NCBI GenBank assembly: GCA_011009095.1
Contig: VTPC01003538.1
Location: 1-64,000, forward strand
Direction: 5' to 3'
Length of the DNA: 64,000 bases
DNA from: Ignelater luminosus
Lineage: Eukaryota; Arthropoda; Insecta; Coleoptera; Elateridae
A program made the position numbers and the translations under genes. How positions within the stretch are numbered: the stretch's first letter is position 1; each line of letters opens with the position of its first letter. Below the pieces are notes generated by a model, which was given only the letters and a program-made list of their open reading frames with translations, was not told the DNA's origin and did not search any database. Below are positions 46,817-60,100 of the stretch, one piece after another.

Positions 46817-49186
46817 GAATGAAGCACGTTTTAATAATAAAATTTCATATCGAGTTTCATAAATAAAGCCTAAATAAAACATCCTCCCAACGAAGAAATT
46901 GTCTCATTAACAACAAAAAAGCATAAAACAATTTATTGGATACATTTTACGATAAAATAAAATAATAAATTTATATGAAATGCCAATACTCAAACGAAAT
47001 GCTAAGTTTAATGCTTAAAACGCACTCAGAAATCCATTGAGTTTACTAAAAAGGTAGATCTGCGCATAATTTCCATTGACACTTAAAATAATGTCACAAC
47101 ATTGACATTTTTAGCTTCGACAATCATAAGTTTCTAAGTATCACAGACTTATTTTCAAAATACACTCAAGCCTATTTTGTTAAAGACCTCACCAGAATAA
47201 CTATATTGAACAAATTACGACATTACTTCTCGCACCACGGTTACCCAAATGAAATTGTTTGCGACGAAGGAAAAAAGTTCAAAAATAAGATCTTCCATGA
47301 ACACTGTAAGCTATTTAAAATCGAATTGCACTTTGTGACTAACTATAATAGTAGTTCAAACACTCCAATCGAAAGAGTTTGATTCTACTCTTCTAGAAAA
47401 ATTATGCATTGCAAAACCTCATGATAACAAGGAAACATCTCAAAATCTGATGATATCTGCGGTACTAATCTACAACCAATCAATTCATTCCGCGACCAGT
47501 TATATGCTTTTTACTTTATGACGACTTGAATGCCCACGAAATTGATTTCGATAAAACGATTTTTGAAAACTATAACAAAAAACAAAAAACCGAGCTGTTA
47601 CCTTTTTACGAACAGCTTGTCTGTCATTATCAATTCAAGAAAATTTTGTTGACATTCGAGTCTGTTTCTAAGAAAAAAATGTTTGCCGTGTGCAAATTTA
47701 TGTCTGAGTGGAAGGCAGCTTTACATTAAAGAAATAATGTTTGGTATTTTTCCATTTTTAATTGACCGTCTGTGTTTTATTTGATAATATAGTGTACAAC
47801 CAGCTTCCTTACAATTCCAAATTGTTTCATGTGTAGAATCATCTAGGGGAGTCGAAATTGGAACATTTCGAAAGGCGGTTGACTCTGCGGACGTACGCGC
47901 CCATGCGGGCTCGTGCCGTCTTCTTTTGGTCCTGGTGTTGCAAATTACGTCTTACCGTGTGTTTATTTTACGTGCTTTCCGTGAGCTGTTTTTTTTGGGT
48001 GCTTTCTGTAAGCTTTTTCGTACTCTTCGTGAGCCTTGACTACGACATGTTTGTCGGATCTGAAAAACCCACGAGTAAGAAGGATAATCCTTAAGTAAAT
48101 GAACTCCGTTGTCCAGTAACTGGGATTGTAATATTTAGCAGTGTGGATAGAGAATGTTCTTTTGATTATCGTGGTGTATTTCCTGTTTTGCTTCGTTGTG
48201 TTCGACAGAGACTCTAATATCTTCGTCATATTTCCTGGTTGGTGGAAACATCATCTTGTCATCAGTATCTACTGGAAAAATGGTATTCTCTTTGTTAAAA
48301 TTAAAGTTTTGTGTTCTGTGAATATTTTAGTGTTTTAAAATTTATTGTGAATATAATCATGCCTTCTCGACGTTCGATAATTTTATGGATCTAATTATGA
48401 TCAGTTTGAAAACGAGGCCGGAATTCAGAAACCTTCCTAGTTAGTGTAAGAAATGCTTATTTATGTTATATAATTGTCTCTATTTATTGTCGCTTTGTTT
48501 AAATATTTTGAGCATTTAACATAAAATGATTAATTTTTGAACCTTACGTATCTTTTTATAATGTAACTTTTCCGGAAAATTTAGGGCAATAATAGGTTGT
48601 TTAAATTTAATAATAATCTTTCAACACTTTTGTTTGAAATAATTAATACAGTTTCGTATGTTCTAAATTCATAATGGTTTTAAATTATGTTTATCTTTGT
48701 TTTTTTGAGATGTTTACTCAATAATTCTTTTGTGTTGTTTTAAAGGTTTTTAAACGCATTTATTAAACGGGTCCTTCAGATCCAATTTTAGGTAATAATG
48801 TAGTTCTTTTTTTTGATGTTTGCAAAACCTTAGTTTCTTTATTTATCTATATCATTTTGATTCCTTTTTTATAGATAGTTTACTTTTTTTATTATTTCAA
48901 AGTATGATAATAAACTCATGTAGTTTAATTTTTGTGTTCTTATTGGTATAAGCTTTGTTTTGTTTTATATGCATTATTTATGTACCGTAACGATAAGGTC
49001 CTGACTGCTAGTAACAAAGATATTATTTAATTTTGTGTGTAAAGAATTATTTACAGTTTTGAGAAACGAGAGAGAGGTTGGAGATTTATAACGTTTATTT
49101 TATTTTAAGTTGCGGAACCAATGTAGGTTCCTTTAGTAAGTAAAGAGAATACAATTTGACTTCAGGATACGATTTTCAAGTCGTTA

Positions 49187-49226
49187 TATACAGGGTGGTA
49201 TTTTGAGCGACCCCTATATACAGGGT
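49187..49226 (-). repeat. Paired ACCCTGTATA motif, inverted, 30-bp period
   Basis: TATACAGGGT at 49187-49196 and 49217-49226, that is two ACCCTGTATA on the minus strand, 30 bp apart. The TGTAACGGGAA start seen at the other two loci was not found nearby, so this is a fragment or an independent use of the motif. Confidence 0.75.
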
Positions 49227-49252
49227 GTTGTTTGGGAAGGTTGCATGCTATC

Positions 49253-49331
49253 ATGCTAGCAATGAAGAAACTCCTGATTGTCTACCAATTTTTACATGTC
49301 AACCAGTCAGGAGTTTTCTCATTGGTAGCAT
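49253..49331. repeat. Imperfect 29-bp-arm hairpin, pre-miRNA-like size
   Basis: ATGCTAGCAATGAAGAAACT... (49253-49281) pairs with 49303-49331 at 24 of 29 positions around a 21-base loop. The 79-base hairpin with scattered mismatches is in the size range of insect pre-miRNAs, but a MITE remnant is equally possible. Confidence 0.55.
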
Positions 49332-49365
49332 CTGTAATTAACAAACTTTCCGCAAGGTAAAACAG

Positions 49366-49391
49366 TAATAATAATAATAATAATAAATAAA
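49366..49391. repeat. AAT/TAA microsatellite
   Basis: About eight near-perfect TAA units immediately right of the hairpin. Confidence 0.9.
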
Positions 49392-52300
49392 TTTCTATAG
49401 CTGCCTACCTTGTGAATGATCCGAATTATAATTATCTCCATAATTTCTCTTCAAAACTGATAATAAAACTTTTTAAAACACAACATACACAATTTTTTAT
49501 TTATTGTTTGAATACACATTTTTCAACGAGTTTTTATTATACACTAATTTTAAATTTGTGTAAACGTTCGTACAGATACGATTTCGCGTATGAACTGGCC
49601 ATACCTAACACCGGTTAGTTTGCTATCTGTAGTTAGATTTTTGAACACCTGCAATTTTTACTGTTTCTGTAATCAGACTATTTTGTTACCAGATATTTTA
49701 GTAAAAGTGTGTATTAAGGCTGATAAATTTTTACCAAAATTTTTTTCATAACTCTTGTTTACTCCATAAAACTGGAATTATTAATTAAGAAGTTTAATAT
49801 CATAATCAATCTAGCTGCCATAGGTTTGACTGTGATGGAACAATTCCAAGATAATAATTTTTCTTAGGATGATGGACCTATATAAAATTGCAGAAAATTG
49901 CTTTTCGTTTCATCATTTGTCAAAATTTCTTTTTCAGTATAAATAGGCACACGCTTTTAAACAAGAACAGATAAATTTCAGAGCTAGTAAATACCTCATA
50001 TCATATCACAACTTATTCGAGATACACAGTGAGAATACAAGGACGCATGCAAATTCAAGTTTTACCATTGCACCATCCAAAGTTCTATAAAATTAATTTA
50101 AATAATACATAGAAGCTTGTATAAAACATAAATGACACCGAACTGTTTTCCACCTGCATTCAGGCATTTTATAGAGCAACGGGGACCTCTATATAACTTC
50201 TGCAATTTATTTGTGAGCTCAAGCTTCCTCCGTATTAAGTATTTGTGTTTTGATTTACACACGTAATATGCAATTTATCTATTACTTCACTTCCTTGTAA
50301 TTGCTGTAATTATCTTGTTGCGAAACTATTTTACTACTTATTATGTCGTGAGACGAAGTGCTTTTACGATTGCCTCTCTAATTAGTCACCATTTCTACGG
50401 TTCCTAAATAAGTCCTGTGGCAGTTTGCGCTTTGCCTGTGATGGATTGATCTTTCTCCCACTGTGTAGTATGTGACTTCTGGGCAATGTCCTGAGTTACT
50501 AGAAAATCTTTAATGTATTTCTTTCTGCTTGCTAAAATTTTGCTTAATACCTATAATGATGTTACATAATTGGTAAAAACACTATCAAAAATGACGGAGA
50601 ATTCCTATATTAAAAATTTAAAATTGACAAATAAAGCAACAGCTGAACAAACATTTCGATAAATTAGTTGATAAAAAACTTCCAATATAGAGTTTTGGGT
50701 TTGTAAAATCAATTTTTCTCTTTTTGCAAACTTGTACGAGTACTAGTCAGCTGTGGATAAAAAAAGTGAAATGCTCACACGTCGATTATTATTTTATTTA
50801 TTGTTGGAAAAAAGATTTAAATACTTGCGTGACAACTCATTTTCAACAGCAACATAGAAAATTTAAATTTGCATTTAATTTTCCACAATTTCGGTTTGCT
50901 CAAAGTATGTCGGTGCCCTTAAAGAATTTTTTGATTTCTTGTTTTTTTTCCTTTCTTACTGCATTATGTGTTTACTTACGATTAAATATACCGATGTTAA
51001 CTCGAAAAAATAAAAAAATTCTAATGCGTCACAAGCGTAGGTTTAAAAGTTTTCCAAGGGCGTCTGTGGGATGGCCTCGGACTTTGAAATAGACATTAGG
51101 AGTTCCCCTTAAACTTTGAAATACCAGTCGCTTGATAACCTTACTTTTGCGCGCTTAGCGAGGGGTAATGTAACTTAATCTTGGCAAGCTGTTATAATTA
51201 ACATAAAAATATTTAAAAACTCTATTTAATTGGTAACTTTGGGCACAAGCTAGAAGTGGAAGCAATAAATGAGAATTCACAGATAAAAAAATAGATTTAT
51301 TGTCAGATCAGTCTTTATGAAGCAATAGCTTTTGGTCTTTGTCGGAGGATCCGAATTAATTTACTTAGAATGTGAATTGTGGAATGTGGAGTTCACACTT
51401 TTTCTATATGAAGAACTTTTTGATAAATTTCTTCGCCTTACAAATACTTACGGAGATAGCAGTATTTTATGAATAGAAAATCTTTACCATCATATTTTTA
51501 AAGGTAATGCTTCATACTTAGTTCAAAACTTCACAATCTTCAATCCGGGATTTGTTGATCGGATCCCAGCTTGGAGATCTTGAACTGAAAAATGGAGATT
51601 TCTATATAGATTAAGCTTTTGTTGCACAGTAGAACTTTCTGAATCAACTAGGATTTTGTGTTAAATTGGATCGGTCAGATTAAGCCACGTTCACTTTAAC
51701 GATTTCTACCCTTGTGGAAGTCTAAAACCGAGGTTGCAAGGTTGTGAACTTGCAGAATATAGAAGTAAATGAGCGATATCGATTTTTTCAAATTTCTTAC
51801 CGAATCTTATATGAGAGCGCTAGGGAGCTGCCAGATTAATTGATATGTATTAAAAGCAAAGTAGGGGCACAACAGGTGCTTGCTTATGGAGTGAGTTTTG
51901 CTTCTTTGTCATTTCCACTACAGGTGACTTCAATAGTAGTTACTCCAACCAACGCAACTCGATTCTCTATGCGCTTAAAACACTTGGACTTCGTGGTATA
52001 ATCTATTTGTACAAACATTTTTATTGGTTTTGTTTAGTAAAAACAATGTTAATATTAGTGGGAGTCGCAAAATCCAATTTCTGTTAGCAACTAGCAATTC
52101 TCTATTAGAGGTCAACTCACTGGCATGAAAGGTTTATGCTCCTTGAGCGCAAGAATGCTTTGGTCATCTTCTGGCTACTCAAGGCACCCTTAAGTAAAGA
52201 TTGTCTTGTGCTTATGAAAGAATCTCGTTTGAAGACTCCAAAACAGTCATGAAGAGGTTCACTTGAACTTCAAACTGGACATGGGGATCGAATACCGAAA

Positions 52301-54248
52301 TACCCGTCGGGTGGCAACCCTATTTTCGCATCCCTTAACGAGTGAACCGACACTGACTGCAATATTTTAAAATTATTTGAAGAGTTATTTTGTGATGAAA
52401 CTAACTTTGAAGCAAAATGAATCGAGATACTTTGTTTTGGGTGCACGACATCTTTTGGCATCTTAGGTACTATAACCTATTTAGTAAGAATTCTAAGATG
52501 AGCTATGACACAAGTACCCTTTGTATTTAACTTTATTTAAAATGCCATTGAGGAAGGAACAACAATGTTTCACTTAAAATGTTTTCAATAAAAAAACAAA
52601 AATTTCTTATTGCACACTGTATATGTAGCTAGTAAAAAAAAGCAGAAGAAGAATACTTAACTTTTCAAACGCAACACTCTGCACTGAAGGCTTTTTATTG
52701 ACTAATTTATCAAATTCTTCCTTTTTGTCGATTATAAATTTTAAGTTTGGGATGAGTACCAATAGGTAGAAAAATGTTCTAGACATTTCATCCCGATGAC
52801 TTACTCTAAATTGTAAGGATTACATAATGATGAAGCACTTGTCACTGCTATTTGCAATGACCATTTAGCAACACATTTATATAATATTTAGTGGTTGAAT
52901 ATTTAGGTTTTTTATGGTATTTCTCATGCAGCACTTTTCCATGCATCATCCTGTATATCTACACATTCAGGAATTATATTTTTTTTATACTTGCACATCA
53001 AAATTGATAAATTTATGTTGTTTAGTAGATTTATTGAAAAAGGTCAACGTCGATGAATAAATTTAGTTTCCTTATTTAATAAAAAATGCGATAAATATGT
53101 ACCTTTATATCATTGAATTATTAATTATAATTAATACATATAAGCACTACAAAGCTTTAAGTTCGAAATTTACCATCAAACGTAAAGTTCACTGATAATA
53201 CTTATATTCTAAGTCAAGAAAATGTTTTTCCCAGACGTTTTAATTTGATCGTTTTGTATGAAATTTAGCATGTATAAAACCTTTTACAAGCCCTTGACTT
53301 TGCTAAGCTTTGAGGTCAGATGTGCACAAAGGACATTCTAATTAAACATGCAAGAAGATACCGTGAGATCGGAAAAATTATTAAACAAAGGTATCCGTGA
53401 ACACTATTTATTACATTAACGATTCCTGGAAGCTTGATCGAAATAAAAATTGTGAATTATTTTCACAAGTGCCATTCTGTTGTTATTTAGAAAATTAGGA
53501 TTTTAATAGAAAACATTTATTGTAAAGATTAATTTAATTCTCATAGTTTAACGACCATGATGTACATTTTTTTGGTCTTACAGTACTGGTTATTGTAAAT
53601 ATAAGGAAATATCAGTAGTAAAGACAAATAAATTAAGTTGTTATTATTATAAAGTAATATTAAGTTATAAACTGCATTTTTGTTTATTTACAAAGTTTTC
53701 AATTATTTGTTTGCGTTCTGTCAATCAGTTAATCAAGGTAAACGACTAACCTCACTTTGTGTCTTTTACTGATACGAACTTTCCAAAAAACATTAAAATA
53801 ACGAAAACATACATGAAAGCAGCAAAAATGTTTCTGTCTATCATTGTTGCCACTACAAAGATTTTAGCAGATGACAACTCTTTGTTCTTCTATATTTTGC
53901 ATCTTTGGCTCTGTAAGATTAGTTCATTCGAACTTCCAGGTCGGCAATGTTGCATTATGTCATTCTTTTCTTCGTATTCACTTTGATCTTCACAAAATTA
54001 TTGCTTGTACAGATAACCCACAAGTTTCATCCCAGCTCCACTTAAGGATGAATGTCGGATCATCCAATTTCTCTTTCATTTGAATGAATACTTCTTTTAG
54101 TATATTCTGCACAATTTTTTATTGTGTGATTTATTAATGATTGCAGACAAACTTTAGCAGACACTTCAGTTACTGTAGGATATCCCATATAGCACTACTG
54201 TGGTGCTTCGAAAATGTAAAAACTCAAACAGAAGAATTTGTGTTTGTC

Positions 54249-54282
54249 AAAACAAAGACCGTACTTGGTGCGTCTTTGTTTT
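54249..54282. repeat. Perfect 11-bp hairpin
   Basis: AAAACAAAGAC (54249-54259) and GTCTTTGTTTT (54272-54282) around a 12-bp loop. Confidence 0.65.
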
Positions 54283-56956
54283 ATCTGCTTCATCCTCGTA
54301 TAATTTCCTAAGAAGAGTGGCACCTTTAGAAGTTAGTGGACTCTTGTTGATCTTGGTTAGTTTCGAGCACAGAAAGTTCTAGTTTCCTCCAATCATAACG
54401 AATTCTTTTCTAATAATCCTTCCTTTGGCTTTGCCTAGTTATACTCTTCTAATTTTTTCTGTAGAATTCAGAATAACAGTCTTAAGGTTATGCTAGGATA
54501 TATTTTAGCTACAAGAGTGAATACAATAATTTTAAATCTAATGTGTCACTTTGACTGAGTTTTTTTATCCTAAATCAATCTAACTATGGAAATGATTTAT
54601 AATAAAAATAAATCGCAAGAAATATTTTTTTATTAAAATAAATTATTAAGAACTTTTTTTTTATAAATATACCCCTGACGTAAACTTGACTGTGTATTCT
54701 ACAGTAAAGATAAAGTCCAGCATTCCCGCCTGCGTTGAAATGGTCTGTCTGGTATCACATTGTGCTCTTGTGGGAGACCTGTCATGAAAACCTTAGCAGT
54801 ACGATCATCATCCATTTGTACATCAACTAAAATTTGAGGTTTCACTAATTTCGAGTCTTTAACTTTACTTTACTTTTTTGATGGGAACGTCTCATAGCGT
54901 GCTTTAGATTTCCATGTTTTCCCTGAAAAGGCATTATCAAGCAAAATAAACTTTCGAGATTAAATAAAATTAGTTATTAAGGAAATTGTCGGACAATAAT
55001 TATAAATTTGCTAAGCAACTACGATTGGGAATTGAAGAAAACAGAAACGGAAAACAACGATGCGTATTGTAGTAACCGAGCACAAAAACTTGCAAACGTT
55101 TACAATTTAAACTTTGTTGATATCTTTTACCGTTTCGCAACCTGTGTATCTGAGACTTCAAAGTCAAATAGCGGTGTCTTCAGTAACAGATTTTGTTATC
55201 CCCTGAACACCTAACTTAGCCAGCGAGTGGCAAACAATATGCGTTTAAAAATATATTGATCCATACTATTTACTTATTATAATATGTACCAAATGTGAAA
55301 CATCTACGTTTTGTATATTGAGCAATGTAACCATCGTTTCCATATTATTTAAATTATCTTGAATTAAAATAATCAGTAAACCAGCTAAATTTCATAAAGC
55401 ATTAAAAACTTGAGAAAGCAGTATAAGTTTTTGTAACAGGAATGCTTTTATCAAGGTACCAACATGCTACTGAATAAACTATTTCAAATTAATTTTAAAC
55501 TTCTAAAATTAAATTGAAATTATTTACGTAATAATTAAAATAGGGGTGAGTTTAGAACTTTTCATACACAGAAAGTTTAAGCTTTTATGAACTTGAAGAA
55601 ACTAGAAGATTGTTATACATTAGTATCAAATTACAGTGTTTGTAAGAAAAATTACAGCTTCATTTATATTTACTATAAATTGGTAATTAATTATGTTTTA
55701 AGTTTGGTATTAATTACACACCAGCAAATGTTATTTTAATAAAAAAAACGCATGTTTGTTAAAATCAGTCACTTCTGAAAAAACATTGCGTATTTTAACA
55801 AAACGATAAATATTGGAATCATGAATTATTAATGAGTAAATAATAAAATTGTTATTAATGAATAAATAATAATATTTTAGCTACTAGAATTCGAGAAAGA
55901 TGTGTTTATCGACATCTAAACATTAGAGTCTATATATTTAAAGGTAGTGCGTAGACTCCCTGTAAAAAGAGCAATGTAACAATACTAATATGTTTTCTCT
56001 AATTTTGAGATATCATTTAAGTTTGCTTTTTAGCTTTGTATTTCATCTGTAACAATAGCTCAATATACAGATGTTTTTGTTATTCGCTATCATTTAAAAC
56101 AAAAAAGGAAACGCTAAACAGAGTTTTAAGGAATTTCTTTGAAGATGGCGCAACGTGTTTTCTATTCAGTAGCAGGAAATTTCCCTTCAACTTGTATCTT
56201 GAATTTTAGACAATAAATCGCATTTATTTATACTGAGTTATATGATATTTTATTTAAAATCTCAGCAGGTGAAGAGTTTCTCAGACAAAAACTGGAATTT
56301 ACATAATATTGTAGTATTGAATAGGATAATAACATTATTTAGTACTATGAAGTGCAATAATAGAAATAAGTAGGCTATAAGTTACAAGAATGAAAAACAA
56401 GCAAACAATTGTTTATTTGGCACTGATGATTAATCATGCATCTGGGTCCAGAGTATTTGTTGCATTTTCCTATGTTTAAAATAATTTTTTATGATAGCAT
56501 TCAAGAGAAGCAATGTCTTGTTGAAAATTTATAACTTTCAGAAGAATCCGGAGAGACTCCTCACAAGACAAGTAAGGTTTCAAACTGAATCTCCTTATTA
56601 TTTTAAAGGATATCCCGTAAATAGCGCATAATACCATAATAGCACAGCGTGATTCCCTGATGAAATCTGAACAAATACTAAAATACAGCAAACTACAATT
56701 TTTAAAAATGTTGTTGCAGCCGCTCAAAAATTACATGTCAATGATTTAACTTTAAATTCCCGTAATACCATCAAAACTACATGGCATATTATTATATCAG
56801 AAACTAATAAAGGCCCTCCTTGCTCAAAATATTGAAAAAATTCTTAAAAATAATTTGATTTTAAATCCAACACAGGTTGCAAATATTTTTGAGGGCAACT
56901 TTTTACATACGATATAGCCTCTATCTTAAAGTCTTAAATACCTATGATAAACTATA

Positions 56957-57164
56957 TGTTGAAATAATAAAATGCAAAAGTGTGTTAAACGTTTATTGTT
57001 AATAGAAAATAAGTAAAGAGGTCCTTCCTCTTTGCATGTACAGAATTGACTGCCTGCAAAAGCAATAAAATTACAAGCAAAGCGACGGAGATTTTAATGA
57101 CCGTGTGGTCTATTTTTATAAACTAACAAATACCTAAATACAATATTTTTCTGCATTTCCAACA
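56957..57164 (-). repeat. Copia 3' LTR (left in window)
   Basis: 208 bp, TGTTGAAATAATAAAA to TTTCCAACA. About four differences from the other LTR. Confidence 0.95.
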
Positions 57165-60100
57165 CTCCCACTTATTTGTGGTTTTACAATACAATATAAA
57201 ATCAAAAGAAACGCAAAGAAATTACAAACAATCTAATACAAGTTTAATTTCTCAAGCATATTATTTAAGATAGTTTTTGTTAGCGGTTTTGTCAACATAT
57301 CGGCTAGTTGTTCACTTGATTTCACATAATTTACGGAAATATTGCCCTTTTCACATTCATCCCGCACAAAATGTAGTTTCACATCTATATGCTTCGTTCG
57401 ACTGTGGAGTTGTTGCGCTTGAGTCAGTTTAATTGCTGACTGGTTATCGACTTTGATGTTTATTGTCGTAGCTTCGATACTTAATTCTTGAAGAAAAGAT
57501 CTTAACCATAAGGCCTCTCGTACGCCACGAGCTAGTGCGATGTATTCCGCTTCCGTTGTTGACTGAGCTACCACCGTTTGCTTTTGACTCTTCCATGCCA
57601 CAGGTCCGTTTGCCATGACAAAAATGTACCCTCTAGTTGACTTCCTGGTGTCTACACATCAGGCATAATCTGCATCGGTGTATCCGGTAGCTTCAATTTT
57701 TCCTGTTTTTGAATACGTGATTTTATAATGGAGCGTCTGCTTCAAGTATCGAAAAATTCTCTTCACAGCTTGCCAGTGTTCGAGGCTCCAATTATTGAGA
57801 TAGCTATTCACTTGATTTACGACGAAAGAAATGTCGGGTCGACTAAATGTGGCTAGAAAAATGAGTGACCCTACGGCTTCTCGGTACGGTTGTCTCAAAT
57901 TACCCTCTCCATTTTCAGGGGCTGAAGTTAAACATATACCAGGTTCCACTGGAACAGATAGTGGTTTTGCATGAGTCATTTTAAATTTATCAAGCACTTT
58001 TGTAGTATATGCCTGTTGATGAATAGAGATTGTTCCTTCAGATATATTTTGCTCAATTTGAAGTCCAACAAATTGTAAATTTGTATTGTCCCGATTTACT
58101 GTTATTTTAAACATTTGCTGCGATTTACTTATTAGTTCATCAATTGCGCTGCTTAACTTAGACATTAAAAGTCCATCGTCCACATAAATAGCCAAATAAA
58201 TTTCTGAATTCACGAAACGGCCAACAAACACGCACTGGTCACTCTTCAATTGTTTAAATTCGTACTGATCCAAGAAGGAAACAAATTTGTGGTTCAAACA
58301 CCTAGGCGACTGTTTTAATCCATATAGACTCTTGCTCAATTTACACACCTGGTCTGGCTTCTTCTTGTTTTTGAATCCTTTTGGTTGTTTCATATAAACG
58401 TTCTCAGATAAATCACCGTACAGAAACGCGGTTTGCACATCAAAATTTGCTATTCGTAAGTCTTTCTCTGCAGCTAGTGCAAGTAGAATACGAATCGAAT
58501 CATAACGCACAACCGGCGCGAACGTTTCTTGATAATCGACACCTTTTTCTTGCGTAAAGCAGCGTGCAACAAGACGGGCTTTGTAGCGTATCGGATTACC
58601 GTCCGCGTCAGTCTTTACACGAAAGACCCATTTATTATTTATCACCCGCGCATTTTCCGATAACTTTACTAAGGTCCAAGTATCGTTGGATTTCAGTGCG
58701 TTCATTTCGTCATCCATTGCACGATGCCATTTATTAGAATCTTCACATTTCACGGCATCTTCATATGAATTCGGTTCAAAAATTGAAGAGTAAGCTGCCA
58801 CCGCATCAAAATAATCTGGACGGCGAAGCGTACCTCTGTCTCGAAGTTGTCTTCGTTCAACTTCTTCTGTATCGAAATTGTGGTGTTCGTAATCTGGGTC
58901 ATCATCAATTTCGTCTACTTGATCTTCTGATGTTGCAGTGTCCTCTTCACTGTTATACTCAACATTTTCTCCTTCAGTGTTTTCTTCTTGTCTTTGCTCA
59001 TTGTTTTCGTAATGTCCGAAATTCAAGGTAACTGTCGATGTCTCTTTTTCAATCTTTAATGTCTCACTTTCATTGAAGTTCACGTTACAGCTTATTTCAA
59101 TTCTTCTCTTTTTAGGATCCCAGAGTCTATAATTAGTTGAATGACCTTCGTATCTAACAAATAACAATTTCTTTGATTCCCATTTCTTACGAAATTGCGG
59201 AGGAATTGACATGTACGCTGTGCTTCCGAAGACCCTCATGTGCTTTAATTCTGGTTTTCGCCCAAACCACTTTTCATAGGGCGTCATATTTTCTACCTGT
59301 TTTGAAGCCGTTCTATTCAAAATGTAAACAGCAGTGTTTACTGCTTCCGGCCACAATTCTTGAGATACACTTTTATTAATGAGCATTGTTCGAGCGCTCT
59401 CAACTATTGTTCTCATTTCACGCTCGGAACGACCATTCTGCTGGGGGGTGTACGGTGCCGAACTTTCGTGTACTATGCCTGCTCTCTTAAGAAATTCTCC
59501 GAAATTTTTGTTTATATATTCCCCTTTTCCTTGATCGCTTCTTAAAAATTGAATTTTGTTTCCGGTCTGATTTTCAACCAGTGCTTTATATTCTTTAAAT
59601 TTCCCGAGGACGTCTGATTTATGCTGCATAAAGTAGACTTTTTGGTAACCGCTACAATCATCTTTAAATAATACAAAGTATCTGGAGCCACCAGGTGACA
59701 TGACCTTCATCGGTCCGCACACGTCCGTGTGAATCATTTTTCCTGGCTTTTCAGATCTGTTCCTGACTAAACTATTATTTGATTTTCTAGCTTGCTTATC
59801 CAGTTGACACGGTTCACAGAAGAATTCTTCGTTAGAATCGATATTGAAGTTCTTAATCATATTCTTATCGTATGTCTTCTTAATTGTGTTGCAATTAATA
59901 TGACCAAGCCGATCATGCCACAATTTCATAGAGCTTTTGTTGCTTAGGTTGCATTCTGGTGCACTCTTGACCTTAAACTTCATCACCCACAAATTATTGC
60001 TTCGTATACCGACGCACGACAATTTTCCGTCACTATCGCGAAACTCACAACGATTTTTATACGAATGATGAGTAAAATTTCTGTCTGTCATTACTCCCAC

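Larger units (their letters stand above)
45295..47098 (+). mobile_element. LTR-like fossil (TGTAACGGGAA type) inserted in the gypsy integrase
   Basis: Starts TGTAACGGGAAAAAG, ends AATGTCACA, and is flanked by ACAT on both sides (45291-45294 and 47099-47102). The integrase text is interrupted exactly here, which fixes the insertion point. The first 250 bp are related to 25828 onward. Without the foldback it carries, it is about 1.45 kb. No polymerase text inside, so a solo LTR or non-autonomous derivative is likely. Younger than the gypsy fossil, older than the foldback. Confidence 0.65.
43120..47850 (+). mobile_element. Gypsy-type LTR retrotransposon fossil (pol region)
   Basis: Pieces of a Ty3/gypsy polyprotein lie in the expected order on the plus strand: a weak protease-end region (about 43120-43300), reverse transcriptase beginning near 43370 (KLKMKLDELEKSGITTKVEE), RNase H (44510-44785, with MDHKPLIWLFALKDPNSQ), the integrase zinc-binding region (45060-45218, YHSINHNGISKTCNHLRLTH) and integrase core (from about 47103, SITDLFSKYTQAYFVKDLT), with a C-terminal part to about 47730. 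Many breaks and large losses; clearly ancient. No LTRs of its own were recognised. It is split by the LTR-like insertion at 45295-47098. Confidence 0.8.
47851..56956. other. Nine-kilobase stretch without a recognised gene
   Basis: A GC-richer start (47850-48060) carries a 78-codon frame of Cys- and Phe-rich text, possibly the 3' end of the gypsy fossil. Frames at 50724-51092 (122 codons) and 52270-52461 have no recognisable motif. A minus-strand frame of roughly 55 codons at about 54705-54880 reads DVQMDDDRTAKVFMTGLPQE and NVIPDRPFQRRR, orderly enough to note but unidentified. Hairpins and a motif pair within are listed separately. Confidence 0.45.

Noticed and set aside
47858-48094. 78-codon Cys- and Phe-rich frame as a membrane protein
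   Set aside because: It directly follows gypsy integrase text, has no ordered helices or start context, and is better explained as retroelement remainder.
50724-51092. 122-codon open frame
   Set aside because: Starts at a non-ATG codon, low-complexity aromatic and basic text, no homology recalled.
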